A stretch of DNA of 63,842 nt from Actinomycetes bacterium (lineage in GTDB: Bacteria > Actinomycetota > Actinomycetes > Actinomycetales > Dermatophilaceae), in contig JAEZWF010000038.1 of the NCBI GenBank assembly GCA_023420415.1, forward strand, positions 1 through 63,842, written 5' to 3'. Of the stretch, positions 55,563-63,842 are shown in pieces (position 1 is the stretch's first letter; each line of letters starts with the position of its first letter). The translations under genes and the position numbers were made by a program. Below the pieces are notes generated by a model. The model had not been told where the DNA came from. It was given only the letters and a program-made list of their open reading frames with translations, and did no database searches.

Positions 55563-55567
55563 CGCGC

Positions 55568-56779
55568 TCAGGACTGAGAGCGCAGGTAACGGCCGAAGTG
55601 CGGCACGGTGAAGGCGATCCGACCGCGCTCCCCCGAGTAGATCAGCCCCTTCTTCAGCAACGCATCCCTTGCGGGAGAAAGGGATTGGGGCTTCTTGCCC
55701 AGGATGCGGGCCACCTCGGAGGTCGGCACCGACTCGGTCTCGTCGACCTCTTCACCGGAGTCCACTGCCGCCAGGGCCGCGTCTGCCATCGCCCGCAGGT
55801 ACTCACGCTCCGCCGGGGTCGCCCGCTCATACCGTGACCCGAAGAACCCGACGCCGAGCTCGGCCTCGGCCTCCGGTGCTGCGACGGCGACGTCGTCGGC
55901 CGTGATCGGCGACCGCGGGGCCACGTCCCACGCCACCTTGCCGTACGCCTGGATGAAGTACGGGTAGCCCGCCGTCGCGGCATACATCGCCTCGAGCGCG
56001 TCGTCGGTGAACGACGCGTCCTCGTCCGACGCGGGGGCGACGAGCGCCCGGTCAGCCTCCGACCGCCCGAGCCGGTCGATGCGTTGGTAGCGAAACAGCC
56101 TCTCGCTGTAGGACTTTGACGCCGACAGCACCGCCGGCAGGTGCGGCAGCCCAGCGCCCACGACGATCACCGGCAGCCCCGACTGCGAGATCTCGTGGCA
56201 GGCGGCGCACAGCGCCGACACGTCGTCGGGCCCGAGGTCCTGCATCTCGTCGATGAACACCCCCACGCCCCGCCCCACGTCGGCGGCCAGCCCACCGACA
56301 TCGGTCAGCAGCTCGACGAGGTCGATCTCGATGTCACCCGAGTCCGCCCGACCCACGACCGCGGCCGCGTCGATGCCGGGGTTCCACCGGTCACGCAGCT
56401 TCGCCCCGGCCCCGGCCTCGCGCTGCGCGAAACCCTTGATCACCCCGAGCACATGGTCCACCTGGTCGCCGGCCGGATGGCCGAGCTCGCGGACCGCGAC
56501 GTGCAGTGCCGCCGCCAGCGGCCGCCGCAACGTCTGCTCGGGTCGCGCCTCGAGCTTGCCGGTCCCCCACCGCGCTCGGACCGCCGCGGAGCGCAGCGCG
56601 TTGAGCAGCACCGTCTTCCCCACCCCGCGCAGACCGGTCAGCACGACCGACCGTTCGGGTCGCCCACGCGCGACCCGCTCGAGCACGACGTCGAAGGCGT
56701 CGAGCTGGTCGTCGCGCCCGGCCAGCTCGGGTGGGCGCTGGCCGGCGCCGGGGGCGTACGGGTTCCTGATCGGGTCCAC
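55568..56779 (-). CDS. AAA+ ATP-binding protein, ORC/Cdc6-like
   Basis: A 403-residue cytoplasmic ATPase of the ORC1/MalT-like archaeal-type group. Walker A is TGLRGVGKTVLL, Walker B VGVFIDEMQDL, sensor 1 near VIVVGAGLPHLP, and a C-terminal winged helix (VARILGKKPQSLSPARDALLKKGLIYSGERGRIAFTVPHFGRYL). It starts IRNPYAPGAGQRPPELAGRDDQL from a GTG at 56779; the longer frame adds shadow-like residues and crosses the promoter. Homologues are often found on plasmids, islands or alone; the role here is unknown. Confidence 0.83.
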   Translation of the reverse strand: MDPIRNPYAPGAGQRPPELAGRDDQLDAFDVVLERVARGRPERSVVLTGLRGVGKTVLLNALRSAAVRARWGTGKLEARPEQTLRRPLAAALHVAVRELGHPAGDQVDHVLGVIKGFAQREAGAGAKLRDRWNPGIDAAAVVGRADSGDIEIDLVELLTDVGGLAADVGRGVGVFIDEMQDLGPDDVSALCAACHEISQSGLPVIVVGAGLPHLPAVLSASKSYSERLFRYQRIDRLGRSEADRALVAPASDEDASFTDDALEAMYAATAGYPYFIQAYGKVAWDVAPRSPITADDVAVAAPEAEAELGVGFFGSRYERATPAEREYLRAMADAALAAVDSGEEVDETESVPTSEVARILGKKPQSLSPARDALLKKGLIYSGERGRIAFTVPHFGRYLRSQS

Positions 56780-56797
56780 GATCGCAGCGTATGCCGG

Positions 56798-56812
56798 TTT
56801 ATAGCGATTATC
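56798..56812 (-). promoter_or_regulatory. AT-rich promoter region of the ATPase gene
   Basis: On the minus strand GATAAT (56807-56812) and TATAAA (56798-56803) lie 19-28 bases before the GTG; either could be the -10. A GTATGCC motif copy (56789-56795) sits between promoter and start. Confidence 0.4.
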
Positions 56813-56895
56813 CGAGATTTCGCGATACGTGGGAATCGTGTCCGATCGACGACGCACTCCGGTAACCGCTTGCCGCGCCGGTGGGACCGTCGGAA

Positions 56896-56909
56896 CCACG
56901 CGGCATACC
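56896..56909. repeat. Long-form recurrent motif CCACGCGGCATACC
   Basis: Perfect copy in the 235-base divergent spacer between the ATPase and M20 peptidase genes. Confidence 0.85.
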
Positions 56910-57014
56910 GCTGACCGACCAACCGCCGGGTAGCCCCGATCTCACCGCGCACAACCCGACATTTCGGACGAGCGTGACAAGGACCAACCCGCTTGCACAC
57001 CAGGAGGAACCAGG

Positions 57015-58538
57015 ATGCCCCCCACCTTCCCGGCCGTCGACCGACGCGCCTTCCTCGCCGGCAGCGGCGCTCTCGCCGTCGCCGGTGCCGGCGCCACCGC
57101 ACTGCGCGCCGACGCGGCCACACAGGTCACCACCCCCGCCAACGCCGTCGCCTTCGACGCCCCGAAACCGTTGGCACTGCTGCGAAAGATGCTCGGCTTC
57201 GACACCCAGAACTTCGGCCAGGGCGGCAAGACCCGCGCGCACGCCGAGTGGCTCAAGGGCGTCTGGGACGCCGCCGGCGTCCCCGCCGAGATCATCCCGA
57301 CGCCGCAGCCCGACAACGTCCACCTCATCGCACGCATCAAGGGCACCACGTCGGCCGCCCCGCTGCTCCTGCTCGGCCACTCCGACGTCGTGCCGGTCGA
57401 GCGGGAGAACTGGAGCGTCGACCCGTTCGCCGGCACCGTCAAGGGCGGCGAGGTGTACGGCCGCGGCGCCCTCGACATGAAGGGAGCCAACGCCGCGAGC
57501 ATCGCCGCGCTGCTGCGCCACGTCGCCCGTGGCGCGAAGTTCGAGCGCGACATCATCGTCCTCACCGACTGCGACGAGGAGGCCGGGAGCTACGGCTCGG
57601 GCTGGCTCGCCAAGCAGCACTGGGACAAGCTCGATGCCGGCATGGTGCTCACCGAGGGCGGCTGGTTCCTGGCGCAGAGCGACCGCACGACGCCGATGCT
57701 CATCACGGTGACGCGCCAGGACAAGGTCTACTTCAACCTCGACCTCACCGCGCGGGGCACGGCGACGCACTCGTCCAAACCGATGCCCGACTCGGCGATC
57801 GTCGCCCTCTCACGCGCCGTCGCCGAGATCGGCGACTGGAAGGCGCCGGTCCACCTGACCCGGGTCACGCGCGACTACTTCGAGGCGCTGGCCAGGGCGA
57901 CGGACGACCGCGCCTTCGCCAAGGCGATCCGGTTGATGCTCAAGGCCCACAGCCAGCGGTCGCTCGAACGCGCCGCTGCACTCGTCGTGCGGCTGTCCGA
58001 CTACCCCTACCTCCACAGCGCCCTGCTGCGCACCACCACCGCCTACGTCATCGAGAAGGCCGGCTACAAGGAGAACGTCATCCCCAGTGAGGCCACGGTG
58101 CGCGTCAACTGCCGCGGCATCCCTGGCGGTGAGAAGCCGCGAGACTTCCTGAAGTCGTTGCGCCGCAAGCTCTCCGACCGCGACATCGACGTCGTGCTGG
58201 TCACGCCCGAGGGCACGAGCGAGGCCGAGCTCCTCGACCAGCTCGACACCCGGTGGGCCACGCCGCCGGCCGACCTCGACACCCCGCTCTACCGCGCCAT
58301 CTCCCAGGCAGCCGTCCGGACCTACCCCGGCGCAGTCTTCTCCCCGGCACTGTTCGAGGCGGGCACGAGCCTCGGGCCATGGCGTGAGCGCGGCATCCCC
58401 GGTTACGGCGTCTACCCCTATGTCATCGACAACGACCAGCTGATCGGCATGCACGGCAACGACGAGCGCATCTTCGTCGACGCCCTGGCCAAGGGCACCG
58501 ACTTCATGGAGCGCGTCTTCGACCGTTTCCGCGCCTGA
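57015..58538 (+). CDS. Tat-exported M20-family metallopeptidase
   Basis: A 507-residue zinc peptidase/amidohydrolase. A Tat signal (VDRRAFLAGSGALAVAGAGATAL, residues 8-30) ends near ADAATQ. Metal ligands: His in LLGHSDVVP, Asp in GALDMKG, Glu-Glu in DCDEEAGS, Glu in LTEGGWF and a C-terminal His in LIGMHGNDERI. The dimerisation domain sits between (about 250-370). Released amino acids or dipeptides are the likely products outside the cell. AGGAGG precedes the ATG by 8 bases. A paired-motif hairpin follows. Confidence 0.92.
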   Translation: MPPTFPAVDRRAFLAGSGALAVAGAGATALRADAATQVTTPANAVAFDAPKPLALLRKMLGFDTQNFGQGGKTRAHAEWLKGVWDAAGVPAEIIPTPQPDNVHLIARIKGTTSAAPLLLLGHSDVVPVERENWSVDPFAGTVKGGEVYGRGALDMKGANAASIAALLRHVARGAKFERDIIVLTDCDEEAGSYGSGWLAKQHWDKLDAGMVLTEGGWFLAQSDRTTPMLITVTRQDKVYFNLDLTARGTATHSSKPMPDSAIVALSRAVAEIGDWKAPVHLTRVTRDYFEALARATDDRAFAKAIRLMLKAHSQRSLERAAALVVRLSDYPYLHSALLRTTTAYVIEKAGYKENVIPSEATVRVNCRGIPGGEKPRDFLKSLRRKLSDRDIDVVLVTPEGTSEAELLDQLDTRWATPPADLDTPLYRAISQAAVRTYPGAVFSPALFEAGTSLGPWRERGIPGYGVYPYVIDNDQLIGMHGNDERIFVDALAKGTDFMERVFDRFRA

Positions 58539-58565
58539 GGGCCGGTCACACGGGACACAAGCGCC

Positions 58566-58604
58566 AGGTATGCCGCGTGGTAGTCGCGACCACGCGGCAT
58601 ACCT
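58566..58604. terminator. Hairpin made of two inverted copies of the recurrent motif
   Basis: AGGTATGCCGCGTGGT (58566-58581) and ACCACGCGGCATACCT (58589-58604) are perfect reverse complements with a 7-base loop. It lies 28 bases beyond the M20 stop and has the position of a terminator. Two complete long-form motif copies, 58567-58580 and 58590-58603, form the stem. Confidence 0.8.
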
Positions 58605-58840
58605 CGCGTCGCGTCCCCGTCAAAGCGGACAGGCTCCATCGAACGTCCAGAAATGACGACCCACTGCCTGCGCTTGGGGCGATTTGCGCTGGTTTGAGTC
58701 CCCGGCGATGCCTTCATCTCGGGACAGCCCGACCTGACCATTGGTAACGTCCGCGGGCGCGAGTGGTGGAGCGTCACCGCAACGCGCACTCCATGTCGGG
58801 TCCAGCAGGGGGCTCGGCACCGGGTCTGATCAGGATCGTC
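58605..58840. other. Intergenic spacer before the fibril-repeat gene
   Basis: Within the 302-base gap between the M20 and fibril-repeat genes, this part after the hairpin shows no gene. Somewhat AT-richer patches around 58680 (ATTTGCGCTGG) and 58738 (CCATTGGTAACGT) could be promoter elements, but I cannot place a convincing pair. Confidence 0.45.
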
Positions 58841-61800
58841 ATGCTGGTTCGCCGCCAGGGCAGTGCGTTCGTCCGCGCCCTTCTCGTCATCGCCCTCGTG
58901 GCCGCCTCCGCACTGTCGGTGGCGATCGCGACCGTCGCCACCTCCAGTCGCGCCGAGGCTGCGCCGGCACCGACCGGCACCCTCAACGTGCGCGAGTACG
59001 TCGTCAAGGGTTGCGCCTACAACGCCGTGGTGGCCAACTACTGCGGCGGCACCCCTTCCTGGCTGCCGTCCGAGGGGGCCAACGCCGACGCCATTCGACG
59101 CGGTACCGGCAACGCGGGCGCCGCGTGCACCCCGCAGCAGGTCAACCTGGGCGCGACCTCGGTGTCTGCCACGGGTGTCGACTGCAACGACGGCGACGGC
59201 ACGGGCACAACCCGGTCGACGGCCAACCTGCTCAAGTCGATCTACCCCGGGGTCGACTCCTACGGCCTGCCGGACCTGCCACCCGCGGGCAGCTACGTCC
59301 CCTCGAAGGCCGGTGCCACCGCGTCGCGCAACTCGTGCACCACCACCACCTTCGGTTACACCGACATCAGCCCCTCGACCTGTGGCCAGACGACCAACAG
59401 CACGACCGAGTCGTCGTGGTCGATCGTCGAGGGCTGGATCAAGTTCCCTGCCACCGCGTCGGGCAACGTCGTCCTGCGCGAGAACAACACCGACTCCGGC
59501 GGCACCGCACGGGCGCAGTACAACTCTTTCTGGGTGGCGACCGACGCCAACCCGGCCAACCTGGCCTTCCGCGGCGAGGCGCAGACCGCCTTCCAGGTGC
59601 CGTCCAACATCGACCTGACCATCGATGTCCCGACCGCGACGTCCAACGCCTGCCTCGAGCCCTACCGCTACGTCCGGCTCTACCACATGGACAACAGCGA
59701 CGGCTCGTCCGCGCGGCTCACCTGGTCACTTGACGGTGGAAACACCTTCACCGCCATCCCCTCCAGCGCGCTGAGCAACCAGCTGCCCGCCACCGACTGC
59801 GGCGCCCTGTCCAAGTCGCTCACCGCCGGACCGACCCGCAATGCCGACGGCACGTTCACGCTGACCTACCGGGTCTCCCTGTTCAACCAGGGCTACCCCG
59901 ACCTCGTCGGCGCCCAGGTCACCGACAACCTGCTCGCCGCCCCGTCGACGTTCCCCTCGTCCACCCAGGTCGTCTCGGCCACGGCCGACCCGGTGACGGG
60001 CACCGCGTGCGCGACCTGGCCGGTCAACACCGGCTTCAACGGCACGACGAGCACCACCGTCTTCGCCGGCACCCACACCCTTGCCGGCCGCACCCTCAAT
60101 GCCGACGGCACCACCTCCCCCGTCACCCGCTGTTCGGTCGACCTCACCTTCCGGCTCAAGCTGCCGGTGTCCACGACGACCCAGACCTACAACAACTCCG
60201 CCCAGGCGTCGTGGACCGGTGCGGCTGGCACGACCGTCACCGACCGCAGCAACAACACGAGCACCCCGGACGTCATCGCCGGCGCCGACCCCAACAACGA
60301 CGGCAACGGCGCAGACAACGACGTGCCGACCCCGGCGTCGTTCACCGCCGAGCCGGTCCCCGTCGCCAACGACGACTCCGCGACGACCCTGCACGACACC
60401 CCCGTCACCCTGCCGGCGATCACCGACGACACCGCCGGCTCCCCGTCGGACCCCTTGGTCCCGAGCTCGGTCGTCTTCACCAGCCCGAACGCCACGGGCG
60501 GCGGCAAGACCCTCGTCGTCGCGGGTCAGGGCACCTGGACGGTCAACACCGACGGCACCGTCACCTTCGACCCACTGCCCACCTTCGCCGGCACCACGAC
60601 CCCCGTGCAGTACCAGATCGCCGACAGCAGCGGCGACACCAGCACCGCCAACCTGACCGTCACCGTGCGGCCCGGCCCGACGGCCACCCCCGACACCAGG
60701 ACGACGAAGCAGGACACCACCGTCACGCTCAACCCGCTGGCCAACGACACTGCCTCGCAGAACGTCGACGGCACGGCCGGCTCGTTCGACACCAGCAGCC
60801 TGGTCTTCACCAGCCCGGACGCCACGGGCGGCGGCAAGACCCTCGTCGTCGCCGGCGAGGGCACCTACACGATCAACCCGGACGGCACCGTCACCTTCGA
60901 CCCGCTGCCCTCCTTCACCGGCCAGGCCACACCGGTCGCGTACGAGGTCACCGACTCCCACGGCTTCACCACCGGCTCCACCATCACGATCACCCTCGAC
61001 GCGCTCCCGGTGGCCAACGACGACGCGGCCAACACGGCATACAACACGCCGGTCTCCCTCCCCGCCCTCATCGACGACGCCCCCGGATCGCCCGACGACC
61101 CCCTCGTTCCCGGCTCGGTCGTGTTCACCAGCGCGGCCGCGACGAACGGCGGCAAGACCCTCGTCACCAGTGAAGGCACCTGGCAGGTCAACTCCGACGG
61201 CACCGTCACCTTCACTCCGGCCGACGGCTACACCGGCACGACGGCTCCTGTGCAGTACCGCATCAGCGACTCCACCGGTGACACCAGCACCGCGAACCTC
61301 ACCGTCACGGTCCGGCCCGGTCCCACCGCGGACAACGAGGCGGTGACCACCAAGCAGGACACCGACGTCACCGTCCCGGTCCTCACTGGCGACGTTCCCG
61401 GCCCGAACGCCGACGGCTCACCGGGCACCTTCGACGTGAGCTCGGTCGTCTTCACCAGCCCCGATGCCACGAACGGCGGCAAGACCCTCGTCGTCGCCGG
61501 CCAGGGCACGTGGACGGTCAACCCGGACGGCACCGTCACCTTCGACCCACTGCCCACCTTCACGGGCACGGCGACGGCGGTGGAGTATGCCGTGACGGAC
61601 TCGCACGGAAACGTCGCCACCGCGACCGTCACCGTGACCGTCGACTCGCTGCCCGTCGCCAACGACGACGCCGCCAACACCCCGTTCGACACGGCGGTCG
61701 TCCTGCCGGCGATCACGGACGACACGGCGGGGTCGTCCTCCGACCCGCTCGTGGTGGGCTCGGTGGTCTTCACCAGCGCGGCCGCGACGAACGGTGGCAA

Positions 61801-63842
61801 GACCCTCGTCACGACCGAGGGCACCTGGCAGGTCAACGCCGACGGCACCGTCACCTTCACCCCGGCCGACGGCTACACAGGCACCACTGCACCCGTCGAG
61901 TACCAGATCACGGACTCGACCGGAGACACCGACACCGCCAACCTCACCGTGACGGTCCGCCCCGGACCCAGCGCGACGCCGGACTCGGCGACCACCAACC
62001 AGGGCGTGCCGGTGGACCTGGGCCCGCTGGCCAATGACACCCCGTCGCAGAACCCTGACGGCACCGACGGCTCCTTCGTCACCAGCACCCTGTTCCTCAC
62101 CAGCCCGGACGCCACCGACGGTGGCAAGACCCTCGTCGTCGCCGGCCAGGGCACGTGGACCGTCAATGCCGACGGCACCGTCACCTTCGACCCGCTGCCC
62201 ACCTTCACGGGCACGACGGCCCCCGTCGCGTATGCCGTGACCGACACCTTCGGCAACCAGACCGGCTCGACGATGACGGTGACGGTCGATCCCGTCCCCG
62301 TGGCGACGGACGACGCCGCCACCACCTTGTGGGACACCCCTGTGACGCTGCCCGCGCTGACCAACGACTCGCCGGGCGCCCCGTCCGACCCGCTCGTGGT
62401 GGGCTCGGTGGTCTTCACCAGCCCCGACGCCACGAACGGTGGCAAGACCCTGGTCGTCCCTGGTCAGGGCACGTGGACCGTCAACGCCGATGGCACGGCC
62501 ACCTTCGACCCGCTGCCGACCTTCTCCGGGACGACGACCGCGGTCGAGTACCGGATCAGTGACAGCAACGGCGACACCGCCACCGCCACCCTGACTGTCA
62601 CTGTCCGTGCCGGCGCCTCCGCCGCTCCCGACACCGACACCACGAACCAGGGCACGCCGGTGACCGTGGGGCCGCTGGCCAACGACATCGCGTCGCAGAA
62701 CGCCGACGGCACCGACGGTTCCTTCGTCGCCAGCAGCCTGGTCTTCACCAGCCCGGACGCCACCGACGGTGGCAAGACCCTGGTCGTGCCGGGCGAGGGC
62801 ACCTGGCAGGTCAACCCCGACGGCACCGTCACGTTCACCCCGGCGCCTTCGTTCACGGGCACGGCAACAGCGGTCGAGTATGCCGTGACGGACTCGCACG
62901 GCTTCAGCGTCACCTCGACGATCACCATCACCGTCGACCCCGTGCCGACCGCCACAGACGACAGCGCCAGCACCCTGTTCGACACCCCGGTCTCGCTGCC
63001 CGCGCTGACCAACGACTCGCCGGGGGCCTCCTCCGACCCGCTCGTGGTGGGTTCGGTGGTCTTCACCAGCTCCGAGGCCACCAACGGTGGCAAGACCCTC
63101 GTCACGACCGAGGGCACCTGGCAGGTCAACCCTGACGGCACCGTCACCTTCACCCCGGCCGACGGCTACTCCGGCACGACCGCACCGGTCGAGTACCAGA
63201 TCAGTGACAGCAACGGCGACACCGCCACCGCCACCCTCACCGTCACGGTCCGCGCCGGCGCGAGCGCGAGCCCGGACACCGACACGACGAAGCAGGACGT
63301 GCCCGTCACGGTGAGCCCGCTGGCGGGCGACACCCCGTCGCAGAACGCCGACGGCACCGACGGCTCGTTCGACACCAGCAGCTTGGTCTTCACCAGCCCC
63401 GATGCCACCGACGGTGGCAAGACCCTCGTCGTGCCGGGCGAGGGCACCTGGACCATCAGCGACGACGGCACGGTCACCTTCGACCCACTTGCGTCCTTCA
63501 CCGGTCAGGCAACCCCGGTTGCCTACGAGGTCACCGACTCCCACGGCTTCCCGGTGGGCTCGACGATCACCATCACCGTCGACCCCCTCCCGGTGGCGAA
63601 CGACGATGCCGCCAACACGGCATACAACACGGCCGTCGTCCTCCCGGCGCTGACCGACGACGCGGCCGGGTCGCCCTCCGACCCGCTCGTGGTGGGGTCG
63701 GTCGTCTTCACGAGCCCCGCCGCGACGAACGACGGCAAGACCCTCGTCACGACCGAGGGCACCTGGCAGGTCAACCCCGACGGCACCGTCACCTTCACCC
63801 CGGCCGACGGCTACTCCGGCACGACCGCACCGGTCGAGTACC
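58841..63842 (+). CDS. Giant secreted CshA-type fibril-repeat protein (3' end outside window)
   Basis: At least 1667 residues, with no stop before the window ends. A signal peptide (FVRALLVIALVAASALSVAIATV, cleaved near EAAPAP) is followed by a non-repetitive domain of about 460 residues containing cysteines and a DUF11-like segment (VSLFNQGYPDLVGAQVTDNL). From about residue 505 a chain of roughly 100-residue beta domains matches the CshA-type fibril repeat of adhesins (TNGGKTLV..GTWQVNPDGTVTFTPADGYTGTTAPVEY). Two domain subtypes alternate, giving a 645-648-base period. Such proteins form surface fibrils for adhesion; no LPXTG could be seen because the C-terminus is missing. AGGA lies 5 bases before the ATG. 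Confidence 0.88.
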   Translation, partial: MLVRRQGSAFVRALLVIALVAASALSVAIATVATSSRAEAAPAPTGTLNVREYVVKGCAYNAVVANYCGGTPSWLPSEGANADAIRRGTGNAGAACTPQQVNLGATSVSATGVDCNDGDGTGTTRSTANLLKSIYPGVDSYGLPDLPPAGSYVPSKAGATASRNSCTTTTFGYTDISPSTCGQTTNSTTESSWSIVEGWIKFPATASGNVVLRENNTDSGGTARAQYNSFWVATDANPANLAFRGEAQTAFQVPSNIDLTIDVPTATSNACLEPYRYVRLYHMDNSDGSSARLTWSLDGGNTFTAIPSSALSNQLPATDCGALSKSLTAGPTRNADGTFTLTYRVSLFNQGYPDLVGAQVTDNLLAAPSTFPSSTQVVSATADPVTGTACATWPVNTGFNGTTSTTVFAGTHTLAGRTLNADGTTSPVTRCSVDLTFRLKLPVSTTTQTYNNSAQASWTGAAGTTVTDRSNNTSTPDVIAGADPNNDGNGADNDVPTPASFTAEPVPVANDDSATTLHDTPVTLPAITDDTAGSPSDPLVPSSVVFTSPNATGGGKTLVVAGQGTWTVNTDGTVTFDPLPTFAGTTTPVQYQIADSSGDTSTANLTVTVRPGPTATPDTRTTKQDTTVTLNPLANDTASQNVDGTAGSFDTSSLVFTSPDATGGGKTLVVAGEGTYTINPDGTVTFDPLPSFTGQATPVAYEVTDSHGFTTGSTITITLDALPVANDDAANTAYNTPVSLPALIDDAPGSPDDPLVPGSVVFTSAAATNGGKTLVTSEGTWQVNSDGTVTFTPADGYTGTTAPVQYRISDSTGDTSTANLTVTVRPGPTADNEAVTTKQDTDVTVPVLTGDVPGPNADGSPGTFDVSSVVFTSPDATNGGKTLVVAGQGTWTVNPDGTVTFDPLPTFTGTATAVEYAVTDSHGNVATATVTVTVDSLPVANDDAANTPFDTAVVLPAITDDTAGSSSDPLVVGSVVFTSAAATNGGKTLVTTEGTWQVNADGTVTFTPADGYTGTTAPVEYQITDSTGDTDTANLTVTVRPGPSATPDSATTNQGVPVDLGPLANDTPSQNPDGTDGSFVTSTLFLTSPDATDGGKTLVVAGQGTWTVNADGTVTFDPLPTFTGTTAPVAYAVTDTFGNQTGSTMTVTVDPVPVATDDAATTLWDTPVTLPALTNDSPGAPSDPLVVGSVVFTSPDATNGGKTLVVPGQGTWTVNADGTATFDPLPTFSGTTTAVEYRISDSNGDTATATLTVTVRAGASAAPDTDTTNQGTPVTVGPLANDIASQNADGTDGSFVASSLVFTSPDATDGGKTLVVPGEGTWQVNPDGTVTFTPAPSFTGTATAVEYAVTDSHGFSVTSTITITVDPVPTATDDSASTLFDTPVSLPALTNDSPGASSDPLVVGSVVFTSSEATNGGKTLVTTEGTWQVNPDGTVTFTPADGYSGTTAPVEYQISDSNGDTATATLTVTVRAGASASPDTDTTKQDVPVTVSPLAGDTPSQNADGTDGSFDTSSLVFTSPDATDGGKTLVVPGEGTWTISDDGTVTFDPLASFTGQATPVAYEVTDSHGFPVGSTITITVDPLPVANDDAANTAYNTAVVLPALTDDAAGSPSDPLVVGSVVFTSPAATNDGKTLVTTEGTWQVNPDGTVTFTPADGYSGTTAPVEY
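60359..63842 (+). repeat. Tandem 645-648-base coding repeats (CshA domain pairs)
   Basis: The start of each pair (codon for the first residue of PVAND or a variant) lies at 60359, 61007, 61652, 62297, 62945 and 63590, that is five full units and part of a sixth. Each holds two related domains of about 105 residues. Period is a multiple of three throughout, so expansion or loss of units would keep the frame. Confidence 0.9.

Noticed and set aside
55396..55567. Possible tRNA or small RNA in the spacer after the pterin dehydratase gene
   Set aside because: I could find no cloverleaf or T-loop consensus, only a terminator-like hairpin.
61418..63544. A 708-residue open frame on the minus strand opposite the fibril-repeat gene
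   Set aside because: It is the antisense of regular GTC/GAC/ACC-rich codons; its translation is Arg/Gly/Val-rich without domains, while the plus strand has a signal peptide and recognised repeats.
307..63625. The GTATGCC motif as KOPS, Chi or a replication-terminus signal
   Set aside because: Both orientations occur almost equally (32 and 36), with no strand bias across the window.
60359..63842. CRISPR or satellite-like array
   Set aside because: The period is about 646 bases, in frame and protein-coding, with no short spacers.

Overview
The window is about 64 kb of very GC-rich DNA, densely packed with genes in short operons on both strands. The families present (DUF4446, DUF5926, a polyprenol-phosphomannose-type mannosyltransferase, WYL, ROK and LuxR-type regulators, a DyP peroxidase, an actinobacterial Erm methyltransferase) and the many leaderless starts point to an actinomycete. 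An Intrasporangiaceae-like relative (Knoellia/Janibacter/Terrabacter type) is my best guess, but that is inference. No rRNA, tRNA, CRISPR array, insertion sequence or phage gene was seen.

Layout. 0.4-1.4 kb: divergent thioesterase and LURP-one-like genes. 1.4-5.7 kb: two-component system plus ABC exporter. 5.8-12.1 kb: HAD phosphatase, PNPOx-like protein, FMN hydroxy-acid dehydrogenase, serS, LysE-type exporter, polytopic membrane protein and DinB protein. 12.1-17.6 kb: lipid kinase with two PAP2 phosphatases, then zwf, pheA and DUF4446. 17.6-19.2 kb: GDT1 transporter and 2-hydroxyacid dehydrogenase. 19.3-33.0 kb: a catabolic locus on the minus strand. It holds a secreted beta-helix protein, KDG kinase, KDPG-type aldolase, a complete Opp/Dpp-type ABC importer, SDR, SMP-30 lactonase, enolase-superfamily dehydratase and a ROK regulator, and probably serves a polyuronide or other sugar acid. 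33.1-39.9 kb: envelope glycosylation genes around a large phosphatase-like membrane protein. 39.9-41.3 kb: anti-sigma-type ATPase and glycerophosphodiesterase. 41.4-43.6 kb: sigma factor, Ogt and AlkZ-like glycosylase, probably an alkylation-repair operon. 44.4-48.2 kb: a second ABC exporter beside its own two-component system. 48.1-53.5 kb: WYL regulator, hydrolase, pentapeptide-DinB protein, DyP peroxidase, DUF2871-like protein, TetR and GNAT. 53.6-54.6 kb: erm with a 13-residue leader peptide, attenuator helices and a WhiB7-like promoter. 54.7-58.5 kb: pterin dehydratase-VOC fusion, AAA ATPase and secreted M20 peptidase. 58.8 kb to the end: a giant secreted CshA-type fibril-repeat protein that runs off the window.

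The strongest unexplained signal is a short motif, GTATGCC/GGCATAC, which I counted about 68 times by eye (roughly one per 0.9 kb, both orientations about equal, in genes and between them). An extended 14-base form, CCACGCGGCATACC, occurs mainly between genes, once as a perfect inverted pair forming a terminator-like hairpin. Density and arrangement resemble DNA uptake sequences or the cyanobacterial HIP1 repeat. The second strong signal is the erm leader and attenuator. A third regular signal is a TAnnnT box 6-7 bases before many start codons, as expected for leaderless transcripts; it also helped choose starts.
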